A DNA stretch of 56,185 nucleotides from an uncultured Victivallales bacterium (GTDB lineage Bacteria; Verrucomicrobiota; Lentisphaeria; Victivallales; UBA1829). Below are positions 35,111 through 43,710 of the stretch, in pieces (positions within the stretch are counted from its first letter, which is position 1; the number at the start of each line of letters is the position of its first letter). Under the pieces are notes generated by a model. It did not search any database. It was not told the DNA's origin and was given only the letters and a program-made list of their open reading frames with translations. A program made the position numbers and the translations under genes. The stretch is taken from assembly GCA_944390795.1 (NCBI GenBank), contig CALXRI010000021.1, positions 1 through 56,185 on the forward strand. The letters are read 5' to 3'.

Positions 35111-35971
35111 TCATTTCACAAGCTGTTCGAATCCGTCCACGGCCTTCTGCGCGATTCCGCGCAGGAATGCCGCATCGGAATTGTCGATCACATCCGGCAC
35201 AAACGTGATTTCCGAAGCCGGACGGCCGTAAAGGAATGCGAACCAGACACAGGCCTGAAGATACTGTCCGCGCGCATTGAGATGAATGGTGTCGCGTCCG
35301 ATTTTCAGTTTGCCGTTCCCGTCCTTGCACCACCACATCCGTCCGACCAGCGAACCTGCCTGCTGCGGCAGATCCGGCCAGTGAAGCGAATCAAGAAGCG
35401 CGGGGTCGTAATTCCGGAAATGGAGAGACTGCTCCTCTCTCGCCAGCTGCACGGCATATCCGGTGGGAATCACGCGGAGATTGAGTTCGGAGGCGAGTTT
35501 GCGGTAGGCTCCCGTCAATCGTTCATACATGCCGGTCTGGTCGAATCCCCATGCTCCGCCAGGCATAATGCGGGGATCATCCGCGCGGTAGGCCCATGTC
35601 TGCTGGATCACGACTTCCGCCTGCGGCGCATATTTCCTCACATGGGCGCAGATATTCGATGCATAGGGCTGATAGGAGTCCGGATTCCAGCTTTCATGAC
35701 TTGCCTGCTGAATCGTGACGACATCCCAGGGTTCCCGCTGAAGAATGCTGCGCAGCTTGACACGGGGCTCCTGATACATTCTGACCACGGCGTCCCGTTC
35801 CTCGAACTCGATATAGCTCCAGTGCCGGCGGAGTTCGCATCCTCCGTGATTGGCCCGGTCGAACAGCAGACCGCATCCCGCTGATTCAACCACCTCCGAA
35901 AAACAGAATGTGAGGCTGTCCGTAAAACTGTTTCCGATCGTCAGAATTCTGAGAAAGTCCTTAGCGCCCAT
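35111..35971 (-). CDS. DUF4886 SGNH-type hydrolase, cytosolic
   Basis: The 286-residue protein opens with LRILTIGNSFTDSL, the nucleophile block I of DUF4886 (Ser in GNSFT). It continues with DVVTIQQASHES and, near the C-terminus, DTIHLNARGQYLQACVWFAFLYG, carrying the Asp-X-X-His pair. DUF4886 proteins are SGNH esterases, often near glycan enzymes, so a deacetylase role on a carbohydrate is plausible. There is no signal peptide. The ATG at 35971 has GGAG upstream. It precedes the 892-residue enzyme gene by 90 nt. Confidence 0.85.
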   Translation of the reverse strand: MGAKDFLRILTIGNSFTDSLTFCFSEVVESAGCGLLFDRANHGGCELRRHWSYIEFEERDAVVRMYQEPRVKLRSILQREPWDVVTIQQASHESWNPDSYQPYASNICAHVRKYAPQAEVVIQQTWAYRADDPRIMPGGAWGFDQTGMYERLTGAYRKLASELNLRVIPTGYAVQLAREEQSLHFRNYDPALLDSLHWPDLPQQAGSLVGRMWWCKDGNGKLKIGRDTIHLNARGQYLQACVWFAFLYGRPASEITFVPDVIDNSDAAFLRGIAQKAVDGFEQLVK

Positions 35972-35995
35972 TGTTTCACTCCGGTTCCATTTGTC

Positions 35996-36736
35996 TTACA
36001 TGGTAAACTGCGGCCCGAGATAAACCTCGCGTGCCTTGGGATCATTGACAAGGAAATTGCTGTCGCCCTCGCAAACGATGGTTCCCTGCGCCATCAGGTA
36101 TGCGCGGTCCACACAGGAAAGCGTCTCACGCACGCTGTGATCGGTAATCAGGATTCCCATATTGCGCTGCTTGAGCTGCGCAATGATCTGCTGAACGTCA
36201 TAAACGGCAATCGGATCGACGCCGCTGAACGGTTCGTCGAGGAGAATGAATGCGGGATTTGTCACAAGCGCACGGGTGATTTCCAGCCGTCTGCGTTCGC
36301 CGCCGCTGAGCGTCATTGCCTTCTGCTTGGCAAGATGCGCAAGCTCCAGCTCGTTCAGAAGACGGTGCAGACGTTCCTTCCGCTCCTTCGCGGAGATCGC
36401 CAGCGTCTCGAGAATCGCCATGATGTTCTGCTCCACGGTCAGCTTCCGGAAAATCGAAGGATCCTGCGCAAGATACCCCATTCCCATCCGGGCGCGGACG
36501 TACATCGGCTGATGGGAAACGTCCACGCCTTTGAAGAAAATTGTCCCGGCATCCGGCTTGATGAGTCCGGTAATCATATAGAAACTGGTGGTCTTCCCTG
36601 CTCCGTTCGGGCCGAGAAGCCCGACAACCTCGCCGCGCCGCACATTGATGTTCACATTATTGACGACGCGCCGGCCGTAATAGGCTTTCATCAGCCCGCG
36701 CGCATCCAACAGCAATTCCTCGTCAGCCATAGCCAT
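35996..36736 (-). CDS. lptB: Lipopolysaccharide export ATP-binding protein LptB
   Basis: LptB powers extraction of lipopolysaccharide from the inner membrane with LptFG. The 246-residue ABC ATPase has Walker A GPNGAGKT, a Q-loop (YLAQDPSIFRKLTVEQN, typical of LptB), the signature LSGGERRRLEITRAL, Walker B FILLDEPFSGVDP and the switch His in ITDHSVRE. It is the last gene of the kds-lpt operon, 9 nt after lptA. The first ATG (36736) is listed; GGGGAA precedes it. The lptFG genes are not in this window. Confidence 0.95.
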   Translation of the reverse strand: MAMADEELLLDARGLMKAYYGRRVVNNVNINVRRGEVVGLLGPNGAGKTTSFYMITGLIKPDAGTIFFKGVDVSHQPMYVRARMGMGYLAQDPSIFRKLTVEQNIMAILETLAISAKERKERLHRLLNELELAHLAKQKAMTLSGGERRRLEITRALVTNPAFILLDEPFSGVDPIAVYDVQQIIAQLKQRNMGILITDHSVRETLSCVDRAYLMAQGTIVCEGDSNFLVNDPKAREVYLGPQFTM

Positions 36737-36745
36737 TTCCCCGCT

Positions 36746-37369
36746 TTATTTCTTGAACAGTCCGCCATCGGCCTGTCCGATCGCACCGCCGGTAATGATA
36801 ATGCGTTCGTTTTTGACGTCGATCTCGATTTTCTCCCCGGACAGACGCTGCGCGCCGTTGACGACCACGGGGCGGTTCTCCGTCAGCGTAATCATGTCCT
36901 TCCGCACATCGTAGACCGCTTTCCCCGCGAACGCCTTCTGCACATTGCTTCCGGCGACCTTGTCCGCGGAAGTGCGCGTGATGACGACATCGCCGACGCA
37001 CTCGATATGCGACACCTGCTTGCCTCCCGCAGGATCCATCGCCCCGTCTCCGGAAGCCGGCCGAACGGGCGCTGCCGCCGCATCCGGCTTTTTTTCCAGG
37101 AAAATCATCATCTTCCGGCATTTGATGTTCATTTCAGGGTCGTCCACCTCGACGTTCCCCAGCAGTGTAATCATGTCCTTCCCGATATCGATGTCCATGG
37201 CGTCGGAATTGACTCTCGTCGGGATATTGGATTTCTCCGTGCGGCTTTTTCTCGCTCTGTTCTTCATCATGTCGGTGAACTGCGCCTGCGCCTCCACGCA
37301 GAACGCGGCCGCCAGTGCGGCGGACAGAACAAGCGCCGTCTTTTTCAGGGAAAAAAGGGTTCGCGTCAT
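36746..37369 (-). CDS. lptA: LptA-like periplasmic lipopolysaccharide transport protein
   Basis: The 207-residue protein has a signal peptide (LKKTALVLSAALAAAFCVEA) and two OstA/LptA-type strand repeats: TRVNSDAMDIDIGKDMITLLGNVEV and KAVYDVRKDMITLTENRPVVVNGAQRLSGEKIEIDVKNERIII. An insertion of about 35 residues rich in Ala, Pro and Gly separates them. LptA bridges the periplasm as a beta-jelly-roll filament. The start overlaps the lptC stop (ATGA). Confidence 0.88.
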   Translation of the reverse strand: MTRTLFSLKKTALVLSAALAAAFCVEAQAQFTDMMKNRARKSRTEKSNIPTRVNSDAMDIDIGKDMITLLGNVEVDDPEMNIKCRKMMIFLEKKPDAAAAPVRPASGDGAMDPAGGKQVSHIECVGDVVITRTSADKVAGSNVQKAFAGKAVYDVRKDMITLTENRPVVVNGAQRLSGEKIEIDVKNERIIITGGAIGQADGGLFKK

Positions 37370-37965
37370 TTTGCCTGATCCTTTGCTGATTGATTGGTTT
37401 CCTTCGCACCGCCGCCCATTCCGCCGCGCCGGTATTCCGGACGGATCACCATCCTGACTTTGCTGCGGATATGGATCAGCTTGTTCTCATAATCGGCGTC
37501 AAACCCCACGCCGTCAATGTCCATTTCACGGGAACGGAAGAACGCCGGCGTATCGCCCCGGAGCACTTTCGTATTCTTGTTGTATTCCGCCGCCGTCGAG
37601 AAAATCAGGGCGCGGCAGTGCTTTTTGTCCGCCCAGAACCGGCTGACTTCCGCAGCGGAAGCGTTCAGGGGATAGAGCTTCACGCCGCCGAGCGGAACCA
37701 CTTCGTTGATGTTGCGGATGTTCTCGTTGACGATATCCATCAGCGGGTTCTCCAGATTGATGAACGCGCCCAGATTGGTTGCCCGGTCTCCGTAGATGAT
37801 GAACTGGAGGCGGTTGTCCTTCTTCCGGTATTCGGGCAGGGCGAAATCGGTCAGGGACACCGCCGCGCCGGTATCATCCGCGCCGGAGGCGCACAACGGC
37901 AGCAGCGCCGCAAGCGCGGTCAGACCGGACATCAGGAGAAATACCGTTCCATTAATGCGTCCCAT
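37366..37965 (-). CDS. lptC: LptC-like protein
   Basis: A 199-residue protein with an N-terminal hydrophobic segment ([21 protein letters not shown]) and a beta-rich body with the LptC-type features FALPEYRKKDNRLQFIIYGDRA, MDIDGVGFDADYENKLIHIRSKVRMVI. Size equals typical LptC. The closing strand pattern is the LptA/C/D fold. The family is poorly conserved, so position between kdsC and lptA is strong support. Its start overlaps the kdsC end by 34 nt. The leader could be a cleaved signal peptide instead of an anchor. Confidence 0.8.
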   Translation of the reverse strand: MGRINGTVFLLMSGLTALAALLPLCASGADDTGAAVSLTDFALPEYRKKDNRLQFIIYGDRATNLGAFINLENPLMDIVNENIRNINEVVPLGGVKLYPLNASAAEVSRFWADKKHCRALIFSTAAEYNKNTKVLRGDTPAFFRSREMDIDGVGFDADYENKLIHIRSKVRMVIRPEYRRGGMGGGAKETNQSAKDQAK

Positions 37966-38456
37966 TTGCCTTGTTCCTTCAATAAAAGTTCAATCGCCTC
38001 GCGCACCGCGCCGCGGCCGCCCGCATGTTTCGTCCGCATGTCGCAGACCCTGTCCAGTTCGGGCGCGGCGTCCCCGACGGCAACGGCAAAACCGCAGCGT
38101 TTCATCGGAGGCGCGTCCACAATGTCGTCGCCGATGTACATGCACTGTTCGGGAGCGAGAGCGCGGTCACGCAGAAGCGTCGTGAATCCGGCATCCTTGT
38201 CCAGGATCTTTTCATACAGAAAATCCAGCTTCAGTTCCGCCGCCCGGATGCGGTTCGCAACGGACTGGCGACCGGAAAGAATCCCGACAAGAAGCCCTGC
38301 GCGGCGGGCAAGCACGATCCCGTGTCCGTCGCGCACGTGGAAAAACTTGATCTCGTTTTCCGAACCGCCGCCGTAACCGATCCGCCCGTCGGTCAGAACG
38401 CCGTCCACATCCAGGACAACCGCCTTGATTTCAGCGCATTTTTCGTGTAAGTTCAT
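37932..38456 (-). CDS. kdsC: KDO 8-phosphate phosphatase
   Basis: KdsC removes phosphate from KDO-8-P. The 174-residue HAD-type C0 protein has [12 protein letters not shown] (nucleophile Asp), the GILSGRQS motif, Lys in LYEKILDKD, and [25 protein letters not shown]. The ATG at 38456 fits the family start; it lies inside the 3' end of kdsA (26-nt overlap). A longer in-frame extension to 38672 is a shadow of kdsA. Confidence 0.95.
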   Translation of the reverse strand: MNLHEKCAEIKAVVLDVDGVLTDGRIGYGGGSENEIKFFHVRDGHGIVLARRAGLLVGILSGRQSVANRIRAAELKLDFLYEKILDKDAGFTTLLRDRALAPEQCMYIGDDIVDAPPMKRCGFAVAVGDAAPELDRVCDMRTKHAGGRGAVREAIELLLKEQGKWDALMERYFS

Positions 38457-39252
38457 AAATCGCAAGCACCTGGTCAAGCACCTTTTCCGCATTCGCAAAA
38501 TCGAGGCTGTTCGGCCCGTCCGAAAGCGCTTTTTCCGGATGCGGGTGCACCTCCATGAAGATTCCGTTGATCCCGACTGCCGCCGCCGCGCGGGCGAGCG
38601 AGGCGATGAATTCGCGCTGTCCGCCGGAAGCGTTTCCGAGTCCCCCGGGAAGCTGAACCGAATGCGTCGCATCGAAGATCACCGGATATCCGAACGAGCC
38701 CATCGTCTGAAGCGAACGCATGTCAACCACAAGATTGTGGTATCCGAACGAGGAACCGCGCTCGGTCAGCATGATGTTCATACAACCCGCCCCCTCAAGC
38801 TTGCCGACCGCTCCCTTCATATCCTCCGGCGCCATGAACTGGCCTTTCTTCACATTGACCGGAAGCCCGGTGCGCGCGGCGGCGACAAGAAGATCGGTCT
38901 GCCGGCAGAGAAACGCCGGAATCTGGAGAACGTCCACGACCTTCGCCACGGTCTGAGCCTGTTCCGATTCATGAATGTCGGTCAGCACGGGAAGATGCAG
39001 TTTCGACTTGATTTCCGAAAGAATTTCAAGCCCGTATTCCATCCCCTTCCCCCGGAATGAAGCGCCGGAGGAACGGTTCGCCTTGTCAAACGAAGCCTTG
39101 AAGATGTAGGAGACGCCCCGGGACATGCAGAGATCCTTCAGAAACGAGGCGATCTCGAAACAGATTTCGGGACTTTCCGCCACGCAGGGGCCGCCGATCA
39201 GCGTGAACTTCTCCCCTCCGACTTCAAAATTTCCGACTTTCGCCGTTTTCAT
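38431..39252 (-). CDS. kdsA: KDO 8-phosphate synthase
   Basis: KdsA condenses phosphoenolpyruvate with arabinose-5-phosphate. The 273-residue protein has the family blocks [92 protein letters not shown] and [14 protein letters not shown]. The Cys in GGPCVAE suggests the metal-dependent class, though other ligands were not checked structurally. The start overlaps the kdsB stop (ATGA). Confidence 0.97.
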   Translation of the reverse strand: MKTAKVGNFEVGGEKFTLIGGPCVAESPEICFEIASFLKDLCMSRGVSYIFKASFDKANRSSGASFRGKGMEYGLEILSEIKSKLHLPVLTDIHESEQAQTVAKVVDVLQIPAFLCRQTDLLVAAARTGLPVNVKKGQFMAPEDMKGAVGKLEGAGCMNIMLTERGSSFGYHNLVVDMRSLQTMGSFGYPVIFDATHSVQLPGGLGNASGGQREFIASLARAAAAVGINGIFMEVHPHPEKALSDGPNSLDFANAEKVLDQVLAIYELTRKMR

Positions 39253-40001
39253 TGTTCCTCTCCCCTGCGTTTGAGTTCCGCCAGAAAACGCTCGGCCTTC
39301 TCAAGCTCTTCCGGCGTGTCGATTCCGACGCTCTGGTAGACCGTTTTGATGACCTTGATCCGCATGCCGTTCTCCAGCGCGCGGAGCTGTTCGAGTTTTT
39401 CGCATTTCTCAAGATTGCCCTCCGGCAGCGAAACGAAACGCGCGAGGGCTTTCCGCCGGTAGGCGTAGATTCCCCAGTGCCGGAACGTCTCCATCTCCGT
39501 CCCTCCGGTACGGAGAAACGGAATCATCGAACGGCTGAAGTAAAGAGCGTAACCGTCTTTTGTCATGACCACCTTCACCATGTTCGAATTGTCCGCAAAC
39601 TCCGCGCGGGGGCACGGGACCGCGACGGTCGCCATGTCCGGCGCTCCGGGATCGGACATCGCATCGATCAGCGAATCAATGACCTGCGGCTTGACGAAGG
39701 GTTCATCTCCCTGCACATTGATGATCACCTCCGCATCGCGTTCGCGCACCGCCTCCCAGATCCGGTCGGAACCGGAGGGATGATCCGGAGAGGTCATCAC
39801 AATGTCCGCGCCGAACGCGCGCCCCGCATCAAATACCTTCGGATCGTCGACGGCAATCAGCACTGCGTCCGCTTTCGAACGCTTCGTACGCTCCCACACA
39901 TGCTGAAGAATCGGCTTTCCGCCGAGATCCGCCAGAACCTTTCCGGGGAACCGCGTGCTTGCATACCGCGCGGGAATCACCGCCATGCTTTTCATCGCCA
40001 T
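39249..40001 (-). CDS. kdsB: CMP-KDO synthetase
   Basis: KdsB activates KDO as CMP-KDO for transfer to lipid A. The 250-residue protein has [56 protein letters not shown] and the [14 protein letters not shown] segment. The ATG at 40001 is preceded by GGAGGG. It lies 15 nt after the DUF1015 gene on the same strand. Confidence 0.97.
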   Translation of the reverse strand: MAMKSMAVIPARYASTRFPGKVLADLGGKPILQHVWERTKRSKADAVLIAVDDPKVFDAGRAFGADIVMTSPDHPSGSDRIWEAVRERDAEVIINVQGDEPFVKPQVIDSLIDAMSDPGAPDMATVAVPCPRAEFADNSNMVKVVMTKDGYALYFSRSMIPFLRTGGTEMETFRHWGIYAYRRKALARFVSLPEGNLEKCEKLEQLRALENGMRIKVIKTVYQSVGIDTPEELEKAERFLAELKRRGEEQ

Positions 40002-40016
40002 CGGACACCCTCCGGA

Positions 40017-41249
40017 TCAGAAGTTATGGGTGACGAGACCGTCGCGCAGCTTCGGCTCGAACCAGGTTGACTTCGGCGGCATGATCGCGTCCGCGTCGGC
40101 GATCGCCATCAGCTGCGGCAGCGTTGTCGGATACATCGAGAACGCGACCGCACCTTTCCCGGAATCCACCAGTTTTTCAAGCTCTTTTGTGCCGCGGATT
40201 CCGCCGATGAAGTCGATGCGTCTGCTGGTGCGGGGGTCGTCAATGCCCAGAAGCGGCGCCAGAATGTTGTCCTGAAGAATGCTCACGTCAAGCCGCTCGA
40301 TCACTCCCAGATTCGAGATGTCGAAGCGCGGGCGCAGGAGACTCCATTTTCCTTCGAGATACATGCAGAATTCGCCGCTCGTTTCCGGAGAGGGATTGTC
40401 CGTCGCACTGACAGTGAACCTCTCCCCTACCTTCCGGAGAAACTCCTCGGGGGAAAGCCCGTTGAGATCGTGAACGACACGGTTGTACGGCAGAATGCGC
40501 AGCTGGGACGCAGGAAACGTGACAGCAAGAAAATAGTTGTAAGCCTCGTCTCCGCGGTGCGCGGGATTCGCAGCCCGGCAGGCCGCCGCCGCACGGGAGG
40601 CGGATGCCGCGCGATGGTGTCCGTCCGCAATGTAGAAGCAGGGCACCTCCGTGTCGAAGATCCGGGAGAGTTCGAGGCTTTTCTCCGCTCCGGCCTTCCA
40701 GAGCTTATGTTCAATGCCGTCCGGCGCAGTAAAATTGAAATACGGTTCCTCCTTCATAATCTCCCTGACAATCGCGTCAATCGCGGCGGAGTCGCGGTAT
40801 GTCAGGAAGACGGGTCCGGAATGATTGCGCAGCTCCATGACATGCCGGGCGCGGTCATCCTCCTTGTCCCTGCGGGTCTTCTCGTGCTTCTTGATGACGC
40901 CCGCATCGTAGTCGGAAACGGAAGCGGCTCCCGCGATGCCGACCTGGGTGTGATTCCCCATTTTCAGGGAATACACATAAAGATTCGCCTCGGGATCTTC
41001 GGCAAGCGGCGCCTCCCTGCGGAGACGCCTGAAATTCGCCGCGGCCCTCGCATAAACCTCGTCGGAATAAAGATCGGTTCCGGGCGCAAGTTCGATTTCG
41101 GGACGTGAAACGCGCAGAAAACTCAACGGGTTACCTTCCGCAAGCGCGGCGGCCTCTTCGGTATTCACCACATCATAGGGGACAGCGGCAACGGCCGCAA
41201 CCTTCTCCGGCAGCGGCATCAGCGCATGAAACGGTAAAAATTTTGCCAT
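40017..41249 (-). CDS. DUF1015 family protein
   Basis: The 410-residue cytosolic protein shows the DUF1015 pattern: an N-terminal FHALMP...VPYDVVNTEEA motif, NPLSFLRVSRPEIEL, NLYVYSLKMG, IKKHEKTRRDKEDDRARH, and the core FYIADGHHRAASA. Some members have been linked to serine metabolism as serine kinases (SbnI type), because of the conserved DGHHR region; that function is not certain here. It is the first gene of the operon that continues into kdsBAC and lptCAB. A GGAG lies 12 nt before the ATG, a rather long gap. Confidence 0.85.
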   Translation of the reverse strand: MAKFLPFHALMPLPEKVAAVAAVPYDVVNTEEAAALAEGNPLSFLRVSRPEIELAPGTDLYSDEVYARAAANFRRLRREAPLAEDPEANLYVYSLKMGNHTQVGIAGAASVSDYDAGVIKKHEKTRRDKEDDRARHVMELRNHSGPVFLTYRDSAAIDAIVREIMKEEPYFNFTAPDGIEHKLWKAGAEKSLELSRIFDTEVPCFYIADGHHRAASASRAAAACRAANPAHRGDEAYNYFLAVTFPASQLRILPYNRVVHDLNGLSPEEFLRKVGERFTVSATDNPSPETSGEFCMYLEGKWSLLRPRFDISNLGVIERLDVSILQDNILAPLLGIDDPRTSRRIDFIGGIRGTKELEKLVDSGKGAVAFSMYPTTLPQLMAIADADAIMPPKSTWFEPKLRDGLVTHNF

Positions 41250-41703
41250 GGCGGTCTGTTCTCCTGAATTTAAAACATGATCAGGTCAAAAGATACACTT
41301 TCGACGGCACTTCTTCAAGTTCTCAAACAAAAAGATATTGCAGAATCTTTCAGGATTCATGAATCGGAGGATTTCAAACCGGCCGGGCCGTCCGTTTTGC
41401 GGACAGGACGCCTTTTCTTTCATCACGCGCCGTCAATTGCTTCATCCATGGGATATTCCGCCGGGACGAATCCCCGCAAATGAACTCCCCCGGGGCAGAA
41501 CACGCGGGGGAGCGGGAAGTTCGCCTGTGCCGACCTGCGGATTCAGATCGAACGGAAGCGACAGGAGGGTGCAAAACAATGGAACATCCAGCGATCAATC
41601 CGGTTTTCCTATAAGCTCCGCTGTCCTTCCTGTAAACAGCAGTGAGCATCCCCGAAGAGGAACAGCGGGAAGGGTTGCGGAATGGCAATACAAAACGCCG
41701 CAA
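41250..41703. other. Gene-free stretch between cassette C and the kds-lpt operon
   Basis: I see no supported gene. It contains the presumed promoter region of the DUF1015 operon at its left end, without a convincing -10/-35 pair, and one GC-rich hairpin (41485-41512). Confidence 0.55.
41485..41512 (-). terminator. GC-rich hairpin, possible terminator of cassette C
   Basis: A perfect 8-bp stem (CTCCCCCG / CGGGGGAG) with a 12-nt loop lies about 190 nt beyond the last gene of cassette C. The following TTCATTTG is only weakly T-rich, so the terminator call is tentative. Confidence 0.4.
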
Positions 41704-43632
41704 TTACAGTTCCTTGTCGCACCTGCTTTCCGAAATCTCCCCTGAGTTGACGGCGTCGGCCGTTTCCCGTTTTCCCGCCGTGCGAGGAACCGGACTGGTC
41801 CCGCGGATCTTATCGCGGGAAAGATATTGCCGGTAAAGCCGGCATACGGCTTCAGGCATTCCGCATGTTTCCAGAACGGACGGATCCGGAAGCCCTCCCT
41901 CTCCGAATACGGTATGAGATTCCCGTTTTGAAGTGATGAACGCCGAATCCGGCACAGGAGTGTAGGTTTTCAGAATGTAATGGTAGTCATCACAGAATTT
42001 TACTCCGCAGGAAGGATCCAGCTGCCAGCAGAAATTGTAATCTCCCGCCCATGTGTCAAGCATCTCCTGCTTCCCCGGAGTTTCCAGCAGGTATTTCATG
42101 AAAAAGGGCATTCCGTCCGCGATGCAGAGATTGTGCGAGAAGTCGAAGACCTTGTCGCCGGGAATGAAAGAATTCGCCTTGCGGTCCATCGTCCCCCTGG
42201 TAATGGCGCAGCATGCGCTTCCGCGTTCCGCGATCAGGACATTGCCGTACACCTTATTGTGTTTGCCGAAATGAACCCGGAACGGTTCATTCACGCAGTT
42301 ATGAACCAGATTTTCCGCCACGGTGATATCGCTGGCTCCTTCATCCAGATAGATCCCCCAGCAGAAGAATCTGCCGGAAACATTGTAAATATGATTTCCT
42401 GCGACAATGGTCCCCGGCTGATGTCCAAGAAGATAAATTCCTCCCATATCCAGGACCAGACGATTGTGACCGAGATCATGAATTGAATTTCCGAGGATCC
42501 GGTTGTCATGCGCAATGGACGGCTGATAGCCCCAGGTCCATCCGCATGAGATTCCCGAATAGGGAAAATCGCTGATGTCATTGCCGCGGAGTGTATTTTC
42601 ACCGGAATGACGGATCAGGAGAGCGACAGATCCGCTCCAGCGCTGGCCGCCGTGTGAAATGCTGCAATTTTCCACGGTGTTGCGCCCGCAGTAAGACTCC
42701 GGGGGATCATCAGCATGCCCTCCGGACATCTTCACGGCGCCGGAACCCAGATTCACAAACTCACACCGGGAAAAGAGATTCCCTGTCGCACCATGCCGCA
42801 GATCCGCCCCCCAGCAGGAAAGAGATTCAAATCGGCAATTCCTGAATACACAGTTTTTTGCATTGCGGAGTTCCAGAGCTGCGCTTCCGCGATGATCCGC
42901 CTGATGGGAATTCCGAATTGCGGCGTCTCCCGTATGACGGAAGACAATGTTCTCAAACACCGCGTTCTCAATTCCTTCAAGCAGCAGGAGTTTTTCCGCG
43001 CCACCGCTGAAGAACACGGCGTCTCCCGGATTCTCTCCCGGCAGCGGCTTGTAGTAGAGGATCCTTTCATCCGGATCGGGATGCCATTGTCCGCAGGACA
43101 GATAAGATTGCGGCATGTCTTCGAAAAAGAACTCGCATTCCGGCGCATGATACATGGCGGAATCAAAAGGAAGGTCGATGCCTTCTTCATCGATCCTCAT
43201 GCCGCGAAGCCGGCAGCACTGCCATCCGAAGTAAAGCACAATCTCGGCATTGGCCGCGTCCCGTCTGATTTCTGCCGGAAGGGAATGACGAAGGCTGTTT
43301 TTCACCCACTCAAAAGTTCCAGGTTTCTGTTCGGATTCCCATCTCCGGCAGCAGATTGTTTTTTCCGCCGGATAGCGGGAATTGACAACCATGCGACCGT
43401 TCCGGTAGAGGAAACGATGGCCGCAGGGCAATGGCGCACACCAGAGACCGTCATGGGTGATATTCCAGCTTCTGACGGGCGTTCCGCCATCAAAGACAGT
43501 CCGGTTTCCTTTGAAAACGCACCCGGAAAAGCTGTTCCCGAGAGAGACCGGCTGATCGAAATGAAAAGTGTCCGCTGGCAGCTGAATCACCTGCTCAGCC
43601 CTGCGTTCAGATAAAAAATCAGCAAAGTTCAT
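41704..43632 (-). CDS. Right-handed beta-helix protein (cassette C)
   Basis: The 642-residue protein has no signal peptide. The first 200 residues include a beta-helix opening (PVSLGNSFSGCVFKGNRTVFDGG). From about 205 to 470 come regular short repeats of the parallel beta-helix type (ENAVFENIVFRHT, KNCVFRNCRFESL, GNLFSRCEFVNLG, GRNTVENCSISHGG, NRILGNSIHDLGHN, TIVAGNHIYNVSG, DITVAENLVHNC, NKVYGNVLIAE). Such folds occur in polysaccharide lyases and GH28/GH110-type hydrolases. It is the last gene of cassette C, 78 nt after the SGNH gene, with no clear ribosome site. Confidence 0.85.
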   Translation of the reverse strand: MNFADFLSERRAEQVIQLPADTFHFDQPVSLGNSFSGCVFKGNRTVFDGGTPVRSWNITHDGLWCAPLPCGHRFLYRNGRMVVNSRYPAEKTICCRRWESEQKPGTFEWVKNSLRHSLPAEIRRDAANAEIVLYFGWQCCRLRGMRIDEEGIDLPFDSAMYHAPECEFFFEDMPQSYLSCGQWHPDPDERILYYKPLPGENPGDAVFFSGGAEKLLLLEGIENAVFENIVFRHTGDAAIRNSHQADHRGSAALELRNAKNCVFRNCRFESLSCWGADLRHGATGNLFSRCEFVNLGSGAVKMSGGHADDPPESYCGRNTVENCSISHGGQRWSGSVALLIRHSGENTLRGNDISDFPYSGISCGWTWGYQPSIAHDNRILGNSIHDLGHNRLVLDMGGIYLLGHQPGTIVAGNHIYNVSGRFFCWGIYLDEGASDITVAENLVHNCVNEPFRVHFGKHNKVYGNVLIAERGSACCAITRGTMDRKANSFIPGDKVFDFSHNLCIADGMPFFMKYLLETPGKQEMLDTWAGDYNFCWQLDPSCGVKFCDDYHYILKTYTPVPDSAFITSKRESHTVFGEGGLPDPSVLETCGMPEAVCRLYRQYLSRDKIRGTSPVPRTAGKRETADAVNSGEISESRCDKEL

Positions 43633-43710
43633 ATTGATAAAGACGCAAAGTTGCGGGTTAAAGATATTCGTCTTGTCTGCGTTCTTGTTCCACTGTGCGA
43701 CGGGGAAGGC

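Noticed and set aside
41374-41703. 109-codon minus-strand frame after the beta-helix gene
   Set aside because: Arg/Ser/Pro-rich with no domain; it runs through the presumed terminator hairpin.
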